NCBI RefSeq assembly: GCF_000472285.1
Contig: NZ_KI421426.1
Coordinates: forward strand, 185,369 to 249,368
DNA length: 64,000 nucleotides
From: Desulfuromonas sp. TF
GTDB taxonomy: Bacteria; Desulfobacterota; Desulfuromonadia; Desulfuromonadales; ATBO01
Direction of reading: 5' to 3'
Part shown: positions 1-8,494 of the stretch, piece after piece
Position numbering within the stretch: the stretch's first letter is position 1
How the letters are laid out: each line of letters opens with the position of its first letter
Notes under the pieces: generated by a model
What the model saw: only the letters and a program-made list of their open reading frames with translations
Databases searched by the model: none
What the model was told of the DNA's origin: nothing
Made by a program: the position numbers and the translations under genes

Positions 1-92
1 AGGACCAGGAGGAGGACGGCCGGCATGGAACAATGGGAGAGGATCTCCCGGAAACTACGACGTCGGGTTTTGATGAATGTCGACATGAACAT
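1..92 (-). CDS. Start of an unknown, probably membrane protein (cut by window edge)
   Basis: On the minus strand an ATG at 92 follows an AAGGAG ribosome binding site (about 99-104) and opens a frame that runs without a stop to the window edge. The roughly 30 residues visible begin MFMSTFIKTRRRSF and end in a hydrophobic stretch (MPAVLLLV), the pattern of a cytoplasmic arginine-rich N-terminus followed by a membrane segment. It is the last gene of the minus-strand series that begins near 5.5 kb. No family can be assigned from so short a piece. Confidence 0.45.
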   Translation of the reverse strand, partial: MFMSTFIKTRRRSFREILSHCSMPAVLLLV

Positions 93-139
93 GACTGTTC
101 TCCTTCATGGCCGGCGGTCTTTACAGCACCCCGCTCTCT

Positions 140-199
140 TCAACCGCTGTTTTTGTTGCTGTCTCGGGCTGCGAGCAGGCGCTTTTTCTCCGGGTTCAT
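140..199 (-). CDS. Possible 19-residue microprotein
   Basis: A very short frame (MNPEKKRLLAARDSNKNSG, then TGA) starts at 199 behind a strong GGAAGGAG Shine-Dalgarno sequence. It lies between the AI-2E family gene and the partial gene at the edge, all on the minus strand. It is highly charged, with no membrane segment or known motif. The ribosome binding site is the only real argument for translation; it could equally be a leader peptide or chance. Confidence 0.25.
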   Translation of the reverse strand: MNPEKKRLLAARDSNKNSG

Positions 200-236
200 G
201 GTCTCCTTCCCAGCCGATTTGGGCTGAGCCTGGAAT

Positions 237-1397
237 TTACGCTGCGGCATCGACGGAAGACTCCTTTTCTTCACTCTCGCCCAGGATGACCCATTCCCTG
301 AGCAGGGTGTAGGTGACGGCGAGCATCACCGGGCCGATGAACAGCCCGATGACACCGAAGGCGATGAGCCCACCGATCACCCCGGCAAAGATCAGCACCA
401 GGGGTAGGTCGGCCCCCCGCCTGATGAGGACCGGCCGGACGAAGTTGTCCAGGAGTCCGACGAAGAGCGCCCAGACGATCATCGCCGTACCCCACAGATT
501 CTGGTCCTTCCAGAAGAGCCACACCACGACGGGAATGAATACAAGATGCGGCCCCACCTGGGCGACGCAGAGGATGAAGATGACCGTCGCCAGCACCGCT
601 GCCGCCGGCACTCCGGCCACGGCCAGGCCTATCCCCCCGAGGAACGCCTGGATCAGGGCGGTGACGATCACCCCGAGAGCGACGCTGCGGATGGCCCGGG
701 CGGCGAGAATGGCGGCGTCCTCGCCGTTTTTCCCTGCCAGCCGCCGGGCGAAGCGGCACACGCCGCGTCCAGCCGTCTCGCCCTTCGCGTAGAGGATGGC
801 GCTGATGATGACGGTCAGGAGGAACTGCACCATCAGCATCCCCGCATTTCCGGCCTGGGCGATCACCCCCCGCGCGAAACTCCTCGCATAGGGGGCCAGT
901 CGCTCGGACAACGCTCCCGGACCGGCAGAGGCCAGCAGGTTCCAGCGGTCGGCGAGTTTCGGTCCGACGAAGGGCAGCTGCTCGACCCAGGCGGGCGCCG
1001 GCGGAAGGGTCAACGTGGCGAGGGATTTCACCCAGCCGGCAATATCGTCGGTTCGCTCCAGAAGGCTGAGGACGGCGATGGTGAAGGGGATGATGAAGAC
1101 CAGCAGGAGCGCAACCGTCATCACCGTTACGGCAAGCGCCCGCTTTGCCCACAACCGTTCCTGGAGGGCGAGCATCAACGGCCAGGTGGCCACCACGAAC
1201 ATGGTCGCCCAGACGAGAGCCGTCAGGAAGGGGTGCAGAATCCATCCACTGGCCCCGATGAGGATGCCGATGAAGAGTACCGCCAGCGTCGTACGGGTGA
1301 CGTCGCGGGAAGACTCGTTCCGCACCACGGAGCCCCTCCGCTTGCGTGAAGCTGCAGGAGGCAGGAAGCGTTTGGACTGAGCCCTTATCATCTGCAT
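237..1397 (-). CDS. AI-2E family transporter (PerM/YdiK-like)
   Basis: 386-residue polytopic inner-membrane protein. The charged N-terminus (about 35 residues) is followed by paired hydrophobic segments at about 35-80, another near 85-110, a soluble middle part (about 115-185) and four or five more segments towards the C-terminus, including the glycine-rich stretch before the end. This is the layout of the AI-2E/PerM exporter family, whose members export autoinducer-2 or exchange ions; the substrate here cannot be told. The start is supported by AGGAAGAGG upstream of ATG 1397. It follows the Mla-type lipoprotein gene by 36 bases on the same strand and may be read through from that operon. Confidence 0.85.
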   Translation of the reverse strand: MQMIRAQSKRFLPPAASRKRRGSVVRNESSRDVTRTTLAVLFIGILIGASGWILHPFLTALVWATMFVVATWPLMLALQERLWAKRALAVTVMTVALLLVFIIPFTIAVLSLLERTDDIAGWVKSLATLTLPPAPAWVEQLPFVGPKLADRWNLLASAGPGALSERLAPYARSFARGVIAQAGNAGMLMVQFLLTVIISAILYAKGETAGRGVCRFARRLAGKNGEDAAILAARAIRSVALGVIVTALIQAFLGGIGLAVAGVPAAAVLATVIFILCVAQVGPHLVFIPVVVWLFWKDQNLWGTAMIVWALFVGLLDNFVRPVLIRRGADLPLVLIFAGVIGGLIAFGVIGLFIGPVMLAVTYTLLREWVILGESEEKESSVDAAA

Positions 1398-1433
1398 AAA
1401 AACCTCTTCCTCAAAAACCGGGATTTCAACAAT

Positions 1434-2084
1434 CTATTCCTTCGGGCGGACCTGCGCCGGAGAGGTGCTCAGCGCGTCCTTCGCCACCGTCATGCCTTGG
1501 GCGATCTCACGGCTCAGTTGCCCGACGGCACCGCTGACGGCCGCCACCAGTGATTCGTAGCTCCCGCCGGCCACCCGTTCGGTGAAGGTCGAGAGCCCCC
1601 TCGCCACTTCCTGCCTCTCCTCCCCCGTGACGACGAGCCACTGGGCCTTTAGCTCTACCCGGTCCTCAGGGATGCAGTCGAGGCGCAGGACCCGGACCTC
1701 GGTCCTGAAATCCGGTGTCCCGTAACGCATCCCCGGATAGGCGACCACCCGGTCGGATGAAAGCAGAGCCGAGAGGTTTTCCACCAGGACCGTGGTGATA
1801 TTGTCCCCGAGGGAGCCGCCCCAGCGGTGGAATTCGGCGAGCTTGAGACCGGTGGTGCCGTCGCGGGTGACGATCGGCGAACGATCCAGGTAATCGGGGA
1901 TATCGACCGGCGCAACGCTCACCGAAACCGGATGCGCTCCCTGTCGCTCAACCGCCTTCATCTCCTGCTGGGGGATGGGAGTGAGCGTATACAAGCGCGC
2001 CGGAGGCGACGTTCCGCAGCCGCCGACGACTGCGGCGACCACTCCCGCGAACAGCATTTTTGCCAGTGAAAATCCTTGTCGCAT
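1434..2084 (-). CDS. ABC-type transport auxiliary lipoprotein (PqiC family)
   Basis: 216 residues with a lipoprotein signal ending in VVGGCGTSPP, so the mature protein starts at a lipidated cysteine (about residue 23). The following RLYTLTP is the typical opening of the PqiC/DUF330 family, outer-membrane lipoproteins that pair with MCE-protein ABC systems. It ends the four-gene lipid-transport operon, 11 bases after the MlaD-like gene, and has a GGAGG ribosome binding site. Its likely role is to anchor or complete the periplasmic lipid path between the MCE ring and the outer membrane. Confidence 0.85.
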   Translation of the reverse strand: MRQGFSLAKMLFAGVVAAVVGGCGTSPPARLYTLTPIPQQEMKAVERQGAHPVSVSVAPVDIPDYLDRSPIVTRDGTTGLKLAEFHRWGGSLGDNITTVLVENLSALLSSDRVVAYPGMRYGTPDFRTEVRVLRLDCIPEDRVELKAQWLVVTGEERQEVARGLSTFTERVAGGSYESLVAAVSGAVGQLSREIAQGMTVAKDALSTSPAQVRPKE

Positions 2085-2095
2085 CGCCTCCCTCC

Positions 2096-3076
2096 CTATT
2101 CAGCGGCCTTGCCTCTCAGCAGGGCCTCGGGGTGCCGCTCCAGATAATCGGTAACCTGACGGAGCGACCGGGTCACTTCGGAGAGATTCCGCATGGTCCT
2201 GTACATCTGGCCGGCCATGGGCGAATCTTCTCCGTATGTCTGCAGGGTCCGCTCGGAATTCTTGAGGGCCGACCGGGCTGAATCAAGAGTGGTTTGCACT
2301 TCACTGAGTGTCTGCCTGATATCCTCGCTGACCGTCACCATCGTCTTTTTCGTTTCGACCAGGGCCGAATCGGCGGAGCGGGCGGCCCGTTCCATGCTCT
2401 CGGCGAGGGTGCCGACTCTGCCGTTGAGGTTCTGCATCAGCGCCCGGGTTTCCTCGAGAGCGGCGTCCAGCGACTGCATCGTCCGTTTCGCATCGATGTC
2501 GTTGACGAGCCTGTCGACCCCTGCAAGCGTGTGGTTGAGGGTTTCCACCATCTCCTTGATCGGCAGATTCTCCACCGTCTTCTGCAACTCCTCGAGGGGG
2601 GTGGGGATGCTCGGAACCTCTGGGTACTCCTTGACCAGCCCCACGAACCGGGCCGGTTTGTCGGGAAAAAAGTCCAGGGAAACCATCAGCTGTCCGGTGA
2701 CGAAGCTCTGGGTTTCCAGCTGGGCCCTCAGGCCCGCCTCGACAGCCTTCTCGATCGATTTCGGTTCCCTTTGAAACTCGGCCCGGGTCCCCTTGAACCG
2801 GGCCGGTTGCAGGGAGAAGATCACGGGAATGGTCACCCGGCCGGTCGCGGGATCGGCCATGATGGTGATGTCGTTCACCGCTCCCACCTTCACTCCCCGG
2901 AACATCACGGGCGAACCGACGTTCAGCCCCTTCACCGATCCCTCGAAGTAGGTGACGAAGACATGCTCCCGGGTAAAGAACTTCCCGGCGCCCAGCACCA
3001 GGACCCCCGCGACCAGCAGGACGACGGCGCCGAGGACGAACGCTCCGATCGCTGTCTTGCTCACCTTCTTGCTCAT
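2096..3076 (-). CDS. mlaD: MlaD family (MCE domain) lipid-transport protein
   Basis: 326 residues. One N-terminal transmembrane helix (about 9-29) is followed by a single MCE domain (about 38-120, with GLNVGSPVMFRGVKVG), then a long alpha-helical tail (about 165-320) that can form a coiled coil. MCE proteins hexamerise into a periplasmic channel through which phospholipids pass between membranes. This one is longer than E. coli MlaD (183 residues), closer to the single-MCE plus helical-needle type of other Desulfobacterota and Proteobacteria. A GGAGG site precedes ATG 3076. It lies 33 bases after the ATPase gene in the same operon. Confidence 0.9.
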   Translation of the reverse strand: MSKKVSKTAIGAFVLGAVVLLVAGVLVLGAGKFFTREHVFVTYFEGSVKGLNVGSPVMFRGVKVGAVNDITIMADPATGRVTIPVIFSLQPARFKGTRAEFQREPKSIEKAVEAGLRAQLETQSFVTGQLMVSLDFFPDKPARFVGLVKEYPEVPSIPTPLEELQKTVENLPIKEMVETLNHTLAGVDRLVNDIDAKRTMQSLDAALEETRALMQNLNGRVGTLAESMERAARSADSALVETKKTMVTVSEDIRQTLSEVQTTLDSARSALKNSERTLQTYGEDSPMAGQMYRTMRNLSEVTRSLRQVTDYLERHPEALLRGKAAE

Positions 3077-3109
3077 GGATCCTCCGCTGTCCGGCTCTTG
3101 CCGGCTCCT

Positions 3110-3901
3110 TCAGGCGCTCCGCCTGCCTTCACCCCGGGTCAGAAAGTTGATGATCTTCGGGTCCTCCGACTCCCGGAGAAGCCGTTTCGGATCACCGGCG
3201 GCTGTCATCGTCTTGGCGTCGGGATCGAGAAAGACCGAATTGGAGCCTATGGCGAAAATACTCGAAAGCTCATGGGTCACCACCACCACCGTGGCGCCCC
3301 TGCTTTCGCTGAGCTCGATGATCAGGTCATCCAGCAGCCGGGCGCTGACGGGATCCAGACCGGCGGAAGGCTCATCGAAAAAAAGGATATCCGGGTCGAG
3401 AGCCATGGCCCGCGCGAGCCCGGCCCGCTTTTTCATGCCGCCGCTGATTTCCGAGGGGTAGAAATCCTCGAACCCTCCGAGCCCCACCAGCGCCAGCTTG
3501 AACGAGACCAGATCGCGACTCTGATCGGGAGAAAGAGGTGTGTACAACTCCAGGGGCATGGCGACGTTCTCCGCCAGGGTCATGGAACTCCAGAGGGCGC
3601 CGCTCTGGAAAAGGATGCCGAAGCGCCGTTTGAGCCGTTCCTGTACTTCCGGCTCCGTCTCCCAGTAGCTGATCCCGTCGTAGAGGATCTCTCCTTTGGC
3701 GGGGCGCTTGAGCCCCACCAGGTGTTTGAGCAGGGTGCTCTTGCCGCAACCGCTCCCCCCCATGATGATGAAGATGTCGCCCCGGTTGATGGTGAAGTTC
3801 AGGTCGCGCATCAGCACGAAGCTGCCGTAGGACATCTCCAGACCCCGGACGACGATGACCGGCTCTTTTGGGCTCAGGTTCTGTGCCTCGGCTCCATTCA
3901 T
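3110..3901 (-). CDS. mlaF: Lipid-transport ABC ATPase (MlaF-like)
   Basis: 263 residues from the ATG at 3901, which overlaps the permease stop in an ATGA, arguing for translational coupling and against a longer upstream start. It has Walker A (GGSGCGKSTL), signature (SGGMKKRAGLARA), Walker B (ILFFDEPSAGLDP) and the H-loop (VVVTHEL). The Met-Lys-Lys after the signature glycines is characteristic of MlaF-type ATPases. It energises the MlaE permease dimer for phospholipid movement across the inner membrane. Confidence 0.92.
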   Translation of the reverse strand: MNGAEAQNLSPKEPVIVVRGLEMSYGSFVLMRDLNFTINRGDIFIIMGGSGCGKSTLLKHLVGLKRPAKGEILYDGISYWETEPEVQERLKRRFGILFQSGALWSSMTLAENVAMPLELYTPLSPDQSRDLVSFKLALVGLGGFEDFYPSEISGGMKKRAGLARAMALDPDILFFDEPSAGLDPVSARLLDDLIIELSESRGATVVVVTHELSSIFAIGSNSVFLDPDAKTMTAAGDPKRLLRESEDPKIINFLTRGEGRRSA

Positions 3902-5058
3902 ATTCCAATCACCTGACAGGAAAGGGTAATGACCGCCGTAGCGACGACGATGCTGACGATGCCGGTGACCACCGCCGAGGTGGCGGCATAACCGACGGCC
4001 GAGGCGCTTCTCTCGCACTGGAGGCCGCGCAGACAGCCGAACACTGCCACCAGGACGCCGAAAACGAAACTGTGGAACAGTCCGATCGTGAAATGGGTCA
4101 GGTTCAGGGCGTTCCTCGACTCGTTCACGTATTCGATGACGCCGAGGTCGAGCATCCCCACCCCGACGAACATCCCCCCCAGAATCCCCATCAGATCAGC
4201 GTAGATGCAGAGAAGCGGCATCATCAGCATGAGGGCAAGCATCCTGGGCAGAACCAGGAACTCGACAGGCGAAAGCCCAAGGGATTCCAAAGCATCGATC
4301 TCCTCGTTCACCTGCATGGTGCCGAGCTGAGCGGCGAAGGCCGCTCCGGTCCGGCCGGCCATGATGATGCCGGTCATGATGGCGCCCATGACCCGCACGA
4401 CTCCGATCCCCACAACATCGGCCACGTAGATCTGCGCCCCGAAGAGCTTCAGCTGGATGGCGGCCACGAAGGCCAGAATCATTCCGACCAGCAGGCTGAT
4501 GAGGGAGACGATGGGGAAGGCCTGGGAGCCGGTTTCCTGGATGGCCGTGAGCAGGTCCACGCGTCGGAAATTGGCCTTTCCCCGCAGCATTCTGAAAAAA
4601 GCCGCGGTCGCCTCGCCGATGAAGGTGAGGGTCGCCTTGAATCCCCGGAACCGATCGAAGGCCCGGTCGGCGACCCGCTCCAGGAACGGCGCCCGCTTCC
4701 CACCCCGCGTCACCCCGGAGCGCTGGTTCTCGGGAGAGGCCAGGCGGAGCAGCTTTTGCACTCCCAAGGGAAGTCCGGACTGATCGATTTCGGCTTCGGT
4801 CTGACGGCAGGCATTGAAAAAACTGGCCAGCCAGACCAGCAGCCCGCTGTCCCAGTAATCGAGCTTCCCGGTGTCGAAGGCAACCCGGGCGACGGTCGGC
4901 TGTGCCCCGAGTTCTCTCCCGACAGTCTCCGGGGGCGGGAGCTTTCCGCCAAGCTGCCAGCTTCCCGAAAGATGCACGAGGAGGATGGCGGCCTCCGGCC
5001 GGCTTACGCTGAGTTCGGCTGCGGCAGGTTTCGGTTTGCTGCTGGCTTCCGCTGCCAT
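3898..5058 (-). CDS. mlaE: MlaE-type permease with N-terminal extension
   Basis: 386 residues. The last 230 or so are the MlaE/YrbE permease domain (SLISLLVGMILAFVAAIQL, then GRTGAAFAAQLGTMQVNEEIDAL, the conserved cytoplasmic loop). The first 120 are soluble and look like a STAS domain fused to the permease (the segment around LDYWDSGLLVWLASF resembles a STAS phospho-acceptor loop). In E. coli the STAS function is a separate protein, MlaB; the fused form is known in other bacteria. The start is ATG 5058, and the gene overlaps the ATPase by four bases. The STAS assignment is a reading of pattern only; the permease is sure. Confidence 0.9.
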   Translation of the reverse strand: MAAEASSKPKPAAAELSVSRPEAAILLVHLSGSWQLGGKLPPPETVGRELGAQPTVARVAFDTGKLDYWDSGLLVWLASFFNACRQTEAEIDQSGLPLGVQKLLRLASPENQRSGVTRGGKRAPFLERVADRAFDRFRGFKATLTFIGEATAAFFRMLRGKANFRRVDLLTAIQETGSQAFPIVSLISLLVGMILAFVAAIQLKLFGAQIYVADVVGIGVVRVMGAIMTGIIMAGRTGAAFAAQLGTMQVNEEIDALESLGLSPVEFLVLPRMLALMLMMPLLCIYADLMGILGGMFVGVGMLDLGVIEYVNESRNALNLTHFTIGLFHSFVFGVLVAVFGCLRGLQCERSASAVGYAATSAVVTGIVSIVVATAVITLSCQVIGI

Positions 5059-5117
5059 AGAACCCCCTGTGCATGCGCGTCAATGGACCTTTCAATCTCC
5101 CGCGGTCCTGATCGGTT

Positions 5118-5495
5118 TCATGATGGATCTCTTTGCGTCAGTTCGCCGTCCACTGTTTCGTCCTTGCCTGCTTTCGGCCTCCGCACCGCCTCGATCAACT
5201 CCAGGCCGCAGGTACTCGCTACTTCATAAATACAGACCTCCGGCACCGTACTCGATAGCTCCATCCCCTCCAGAAGCCTGGCATAGAGGCTCGAGCGCAT
5301 TTGCCTGTGCATCTCGCCGATGCTTCGCCACTGCTCGATATAAAGAATCGCCTGATCTTCTCCGTGCTCCACGTAAATGCTGCAGTTCATACACCCCACC
5401 GAGGCCTGGGTGGGACCTTTCATGGACAGGAGAATATCCAGGACTTCCTGGCGTTTCTCCGGCAGAGGAACAATTTTGATAAGTGACAGCCTCAT
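5118..5495 (-). CDS. Antibiotic biosynthesis monooxygenase (ABM) domain protein
   Basis: About 125 residues with one ABM ferredoxin-like fold domain (MRLSLIKIVPLPEKRQEVLD at the start and ILYIEQWRSIGEMHRQMRS in the middle), the pattern of small dimeric quinol monooxygenases such as YgiN. A longer start at 5507 is possible; I prefer 5495 because the first beta strand of the family begins there, although the GGAGG lies only two bases from it. The gene is 59 bases upstream of the Mla-type operon on the same strand, so it may be its first gene. The true substrate is unknown, since many members have no proven enzyme activity. Confidence 0.75.
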   Translation of the reverse strand: MRLSLIKIVPLPEKRQEVLDILLSMKGPTQASVGCMNCSIYVEHGEDQAILYIEQWRSIGEMHRQMRSSLYARLLEGMELSSTVPEVCIYEVASTCGLELIEAVRRPKAGKDETVDGELTQRDPS

Positions 5496-5619
5496 GCCCT
5501 CCATCATTCCGAGATTCGTACCAAACCTACGGGAAAGCAGTCTGTTTTAAATTGTTCTTTGTTTTAGAGTGGTTGATTGATTTCGGCGAGAAAAAGGGAT
5601 GAATTTGTGGGCAGGGGCG

Positions 5620-5654
5620 GGGCGACATATCGTCCCCGGGACGATATGTCGCCC
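5620..5654. repeat. Perfect 17-bp inverted repeat
   Basis: Arms GGGCGACATATCGTCCC and GGGACGATATGTCGCCC are separated by one base. The core CGACATATCGTC recurs at 8269-8282 and, slightly changed, at 34372-34406. It lies in the gap between the ABM gene and the sigma-54 activator. There is no T-run after it, so a short palindromic repeat or protein-binding site is more likely than a terminator. Confidence 0.8.
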
Positions 5655-5704
5655 TAATACCCCTGAGGTTATCCGGGACTCTTTCTGGGCTGATCAATAG
5701 TGCC

Positions 5705-5872
5705 CAGGAGCCTGTCGGACTATCCGGGCCGAAGCGAAAATTTGGAAGCTTGAGCCAAGATTTTGACTCGTTTGAGAGCTCATAGCCATAGCTATGGGCC
5801 GAAAAGGAGCTGAAGTATGGGCCAAGCAGCCGAATTTGCAGCCGGCTCATGGATGGTTCGATAGGATCCTTT
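5705..5872. repeat. Fold-back (MITE-like) element, family 2
   Basis: The ends are imperfect inverted repeats: AGGAGCCTGTCGGACTATCC on the left pairs with GGATGGTTCGATAGGATCCT on the right. The centre holds the perfect palindrome CCATAGCTATGG, so the whole segment can fold into one long interrupted hairpin. It codes for nothing convincing. It abuts a copy of the other repeat family on its right. Layout resembles non-autonomous miniature elements I recall from Desulfuromonadales. Confidence 0.65.
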
Positions 5873-5973
5873 ATGCAAGGCGACTGAAATCTGAGGAGTG
5901 AGGCGTACCAGAAGGGTACGTCGCAGCGACGAAGATGAGGTCAACGCCGCAGATGGGTGCTTTTCATCAGCCT
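5873..5973 (+). repeat. Interspersed repeat family 1, copy A
   Basis: From ATGCAAGGCG through AGGCGTACC..GGTACGTCG and AACGCCGCAGATGGG to TTTTCATCAGCCT, this copy matches copy B (18613-18734) over about 100 bases at roughly 85%. Its left terminal repeat is missing or replaced by the adjoining fold-back element. The right end overlaps the stop codon of the sigma-54 activator (TGA at 5969-5967), so the repeat supplies the last bases of that gene. Confidence 0.8.
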
Positions 5974-8120
5974 GAACGCGAAGTGATGCCGAGCTTGAGC
6001 ATTCTTGAGTACAGCGTGGAGGGGTTCATTCCCAGCAGCTTGGCGGCGCCCCCCTCACCTTTGATGCGCCAACCGGTGAGTTGGAGCACTTCGCTGATAT
6101 GACGCGACTCGATCTCTTCGATGGTCATGATTTTCGACGGAGCAGAATGGCCATTTTCGGGGAGCCTGAGGTTCAGGGTGTCGCCGGTGCTGACGATGGC
6201 GGCACGTTCGATGACATTTCTCAGTTCCCGGATGTTTCCCGGCCAGGAGTAACGCTGCAGTGCCTCCATGTCATTCCTGGCGATCTTGTTAATCTTCTTG
6301 CCCATTCTTTCCGAGAACTCATGAATGAAATTCCAGGCCAGCATGGGGATGTCATCTCTCCTCTGGCGCAGGGGAGGAACGAAGATCGAGAAAACATTGA
6401 GCCGATAGAAAAGATCTTCCCTGAAATTTCCCTTATGCACCTCTTCTTCGAGGTTCCTGTTGGTGGCCACGATGACCCTGATATCCACCTTGATGGTTTT
6501 CGGACTTCCCAGCCGTTCAAAACTCCCTTCCTGCAGCACCCGCAACAGCTTGGCCTGCAACTCGGTCGATAATTCTCCGATCTCGTCTAGGAAGATCGTC
6601 GAGCCGTCGGCGATCTCGAAACGCCCCGCCTGCCTCGTCAGTGCCCCCGTGTAAGCCCCCTTCTCCCGGCCGAACAGTTCGCTCTCCACCAGCGCCCCGG
6701 GAAGAGAAGCGCAGTTGACCTTGATCATGAGCCTCTCGCGACGTGCGCTGAGATTATGGACGGCCTGGGCTACAAGTTCCTTTCCCGTGCCGGTTTCCCC
6801 GTGGATGAGCACGATGGAAGTGGTCGGTGCCACCTGATCGATCTGGATCAGGACATTTTTGATCGCTTCGCTCTGGCCGATGATCGTCTCGATCTCCCTG
6901 CCGACTCTTATCTCCGATCGGAGATAGTCGGCTTCGAGCTCGATCCGGCTCTTCAGGCTCATGACTTCGTCGAAGGACCGCTTCAGTTCCAAGTCCAACT
7001 GCTTGCGTTTCAGCACATCGACGATGATTTCGCCCAGCAGCCGGATTCTTGATATGTACTCCGCCGGCCATGCACGCGGCCGAAGGGTCGCCACATTAAG
7101 GCAGTACATGACCGGTGATCCGAAATCGATGGGTATATTGAGGCCGGCTTCTATTCCCAATTCTTTCCTGGTTCGCTTATCGGTATCCGCTTCGGGGGGG
7201 AGGTCGTCCGACCGTTCGCGAATGCAAGGCTTCCCCTGCCGCACGATCATATCGTATGCCGCGGGGAAGGCCTGCTTCGGATCAAGCCCCTCCGGCAGGT
7301 GCGGCACTTCCGGCGCATAGCTGACGAAGGCGACACGGTTTTCGTCCGTCACGGTGCAGAGCTCGAACAGCACGCAATAATCGGCCCGGAAAAAGGTGCG
7401 TACCTGGTCGAGCGCAGCATTAGCGGCGTCATCCACGTCTTCGAAAGGAATATTGATAAAGCGGGCCGAAAGATCGGAAATCAAGGTCTCGAAGCGGATC
7501 CGTTCCTCGATCAATTCATTGGATATCTTTCGGCTCAGGGCATTGCCTAGCTCCGACCCGATACGCCTGAGCTGAAAGACCTCCGCTTCGGACCACTCAT
7601 GCGCATGCCATAGGGTCGATAACGAAAGGCACCCTCGCGGGGCGCCGGCCATGAAAATCGGGAGGGAAATAAGACTTTTGACACCATAGTGCTGGAAGTT
7701 CTTTCTGTCCACGGCGGCAAGGTCGGGCAGTTCGTCGACCCGAGCGACACAGACGATCTGCTCCTGCAGCAATTGACGGGTGAGATACGGAAACTCTTCG
7801 TTCAGGAACCTGTTGAAGGGAGGTTCAGCCCCTCGCACCGCAAAGTGATGGGTCAGGAAGGCTTCCTCGCCCCGATCCGTAAACTCCCACAGGGCTATCC
7901 GGTCGCATCCGAAAAAGCCAGCGATCTCCTTGAGACCTTCCGCGATTTCTCCATCCAGTTCCTTCGAGCCGACATTCTTGAAGCGGGTCGAAATGGAAAT
8001 CAGCAGCTTGTCGAAGTGCCGGCGTTCGCTCGAAGGTCCTTCGGGAGGCTTTGGGCAGTCAGGGCGGTTATCCCTCTCCTTGTTTCTCAAGCGCGTATTC
8101 ACGCTGTACTTTCGGGTCAT
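5967..8120 (-). CDS. Sigma-54-dependent activator with two GAF-like sensor domains
   Basis: 717 residues. Two GAF-like domains (about 30-195 and 205-370) precede an AAA+ sigma-54 interaction domain (about 405-640) and a C-terminal Fis-type helix-turn-helix (about 665-712, GGAAKLLGMNPSTLYSRM). The AAA+ domain has Walker A GETGTGKE (about 438-446), Walker B IFLDEIGEL and the L1 loop as GAYTGA rather than the usual GAFTGA. The Y variant is found in working activators such as FhlA relatives. There is no receiver domain, so it should sense a small ligand or redox state, not a histidine kinase. The architecture is like FhlA, the formate-hydrogenlyase regulator, which fits a locus with a hydrogenase 28 kb away, but no target can be proved from here. 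Confidence 0.9.
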   Translation of the reverse strand: MTRKYSVNTRLRNKERDNRPDCPKPPEGPSSERRHFDKLLISISTRFKNVGSKELDGEIAEGLKEIAGFFGCDRIALWEFTDRGEEAFLTHHFAVRGAEPPFNRFLNEEFPYLTRQLLQEQIVCVARVDELPDLAAVDRKNFQHYGVKSLISLPIFMAGAPRGCLSLSTLWHAHEWSEAEVFQLRRIGSELGNALSRKISNELIEERIRFETLISDLSARFINIPFEDVDDAANAALDQVRTFFRADYCVLFELCTVTDENRVAFVSYAPEVPHLPEGLDPKQAFPAAYDMIVRQGKPCIRERSDDLPPEADTDKRTRKELGIEAGLNIPIDFGSPVMYCLNVATLRPRAWPAEYISRIRLLGEIIVDVLKRKQLDLELKRSFDEVMSLKSRIELEADYLRSEIRVGREIETIIGQSEAIKNVLIQIDQVAPTTSIVLIHGETGTGKELVAQAVHNLSARRERLMIKVNCASLPGALVESELFGREKGAYTGALTRQAGRFEIADGSTIFLDEIGELSTELQAKLLRVLQEGSFERLGSPKTIKVDIRVIVATNRNLEEEVHKGNFREDLFYRLNVFSIFVPPLRQRRDDIPMLAWNFIHEFSERMGKKINKIARNDMEALQRYSWPGNIRELRNVIERAAIVSTGDTLNLRLPENGHSAPSKIMTIEEIESRHISEVLQLTGWRIKGEGGAAKLLGMNPSTLYSRMLKLGITSRSG

Positions 8121-8494
8121 GCCTTTGCTCGTTTCCTTAAACGGAGGCCTCCTCTAATGAAAGACTGACATAGCAGGTCGTCAAGGGAACGATTAATTGC
8201 CCCAAATCTTTAGGTGAATCAAATCTAGCATCGTTTTTCAACCTGGCAAGACGGCATTTCATCTCAAAGACGACATATCGTCCCGATCTCCCCCGGAGCA
8301 GCATTTCCACCCCCTCTGGCCTGATGACTTTACGTAAGCATTTTAATGGCTTTGAAATGAGGGCCGCGGCACGCCGGATCTGGCATGGAAATCGGAATAG
8401 ACCGAATTGAGGGCACTGCATTACCAGCCACCGATTCAGGACCGGATGGATGTCGGCTCAGATACGCCGGACGAGACGAAAGGAGCGGCACGAC
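8121..8494. other. Gene-free gap with a composite repeat
   Basis: This 374-base gap separates the divergent activator and the glycine-zipper gene. I see no convincing gene: the short minus-strand frame at 8137-8421 has no ribosome binding site and atypical composition. It holds the CGACATATCGTC palindrome (8269-8282) and, 95 bases further, a 21-base block (8377-8397) identical to one upstream of pgm. Promoters for both flanking genes should lie here. Confidence 0.6.
8269..8397 (+). repeat. Composite intergenic repeat, copy 1
   Basis: It begins with GACGACATATCGTCC and ends with a block containing TGGCATGGAAATCGGAA preceded by CCGCGGC. The same two blocks, about 106-125 bases apart, occur at 34372-34517 before pgm, with a diverged but alignable T/C-rich middle. 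The TGGCAT..TCGGA portion resembles a degraded sigma-54 promoter (consensus TGGCAC-N5-TTGC) but lacks the C of the -12 GC. Confidence 0.6.

Noticed and set aside
5527..5850. 107-codon minus-strand frame in the gap
   Set aside because: It lies almost wholly inside repeats and palindromes, so it is not a gene.
8137..8421. 94-codon minus-strand frame upstream of the activator
   Set aside because: No ribosome binding site, no family, overlaps an intergenic repeat and the activator's own promoter region.
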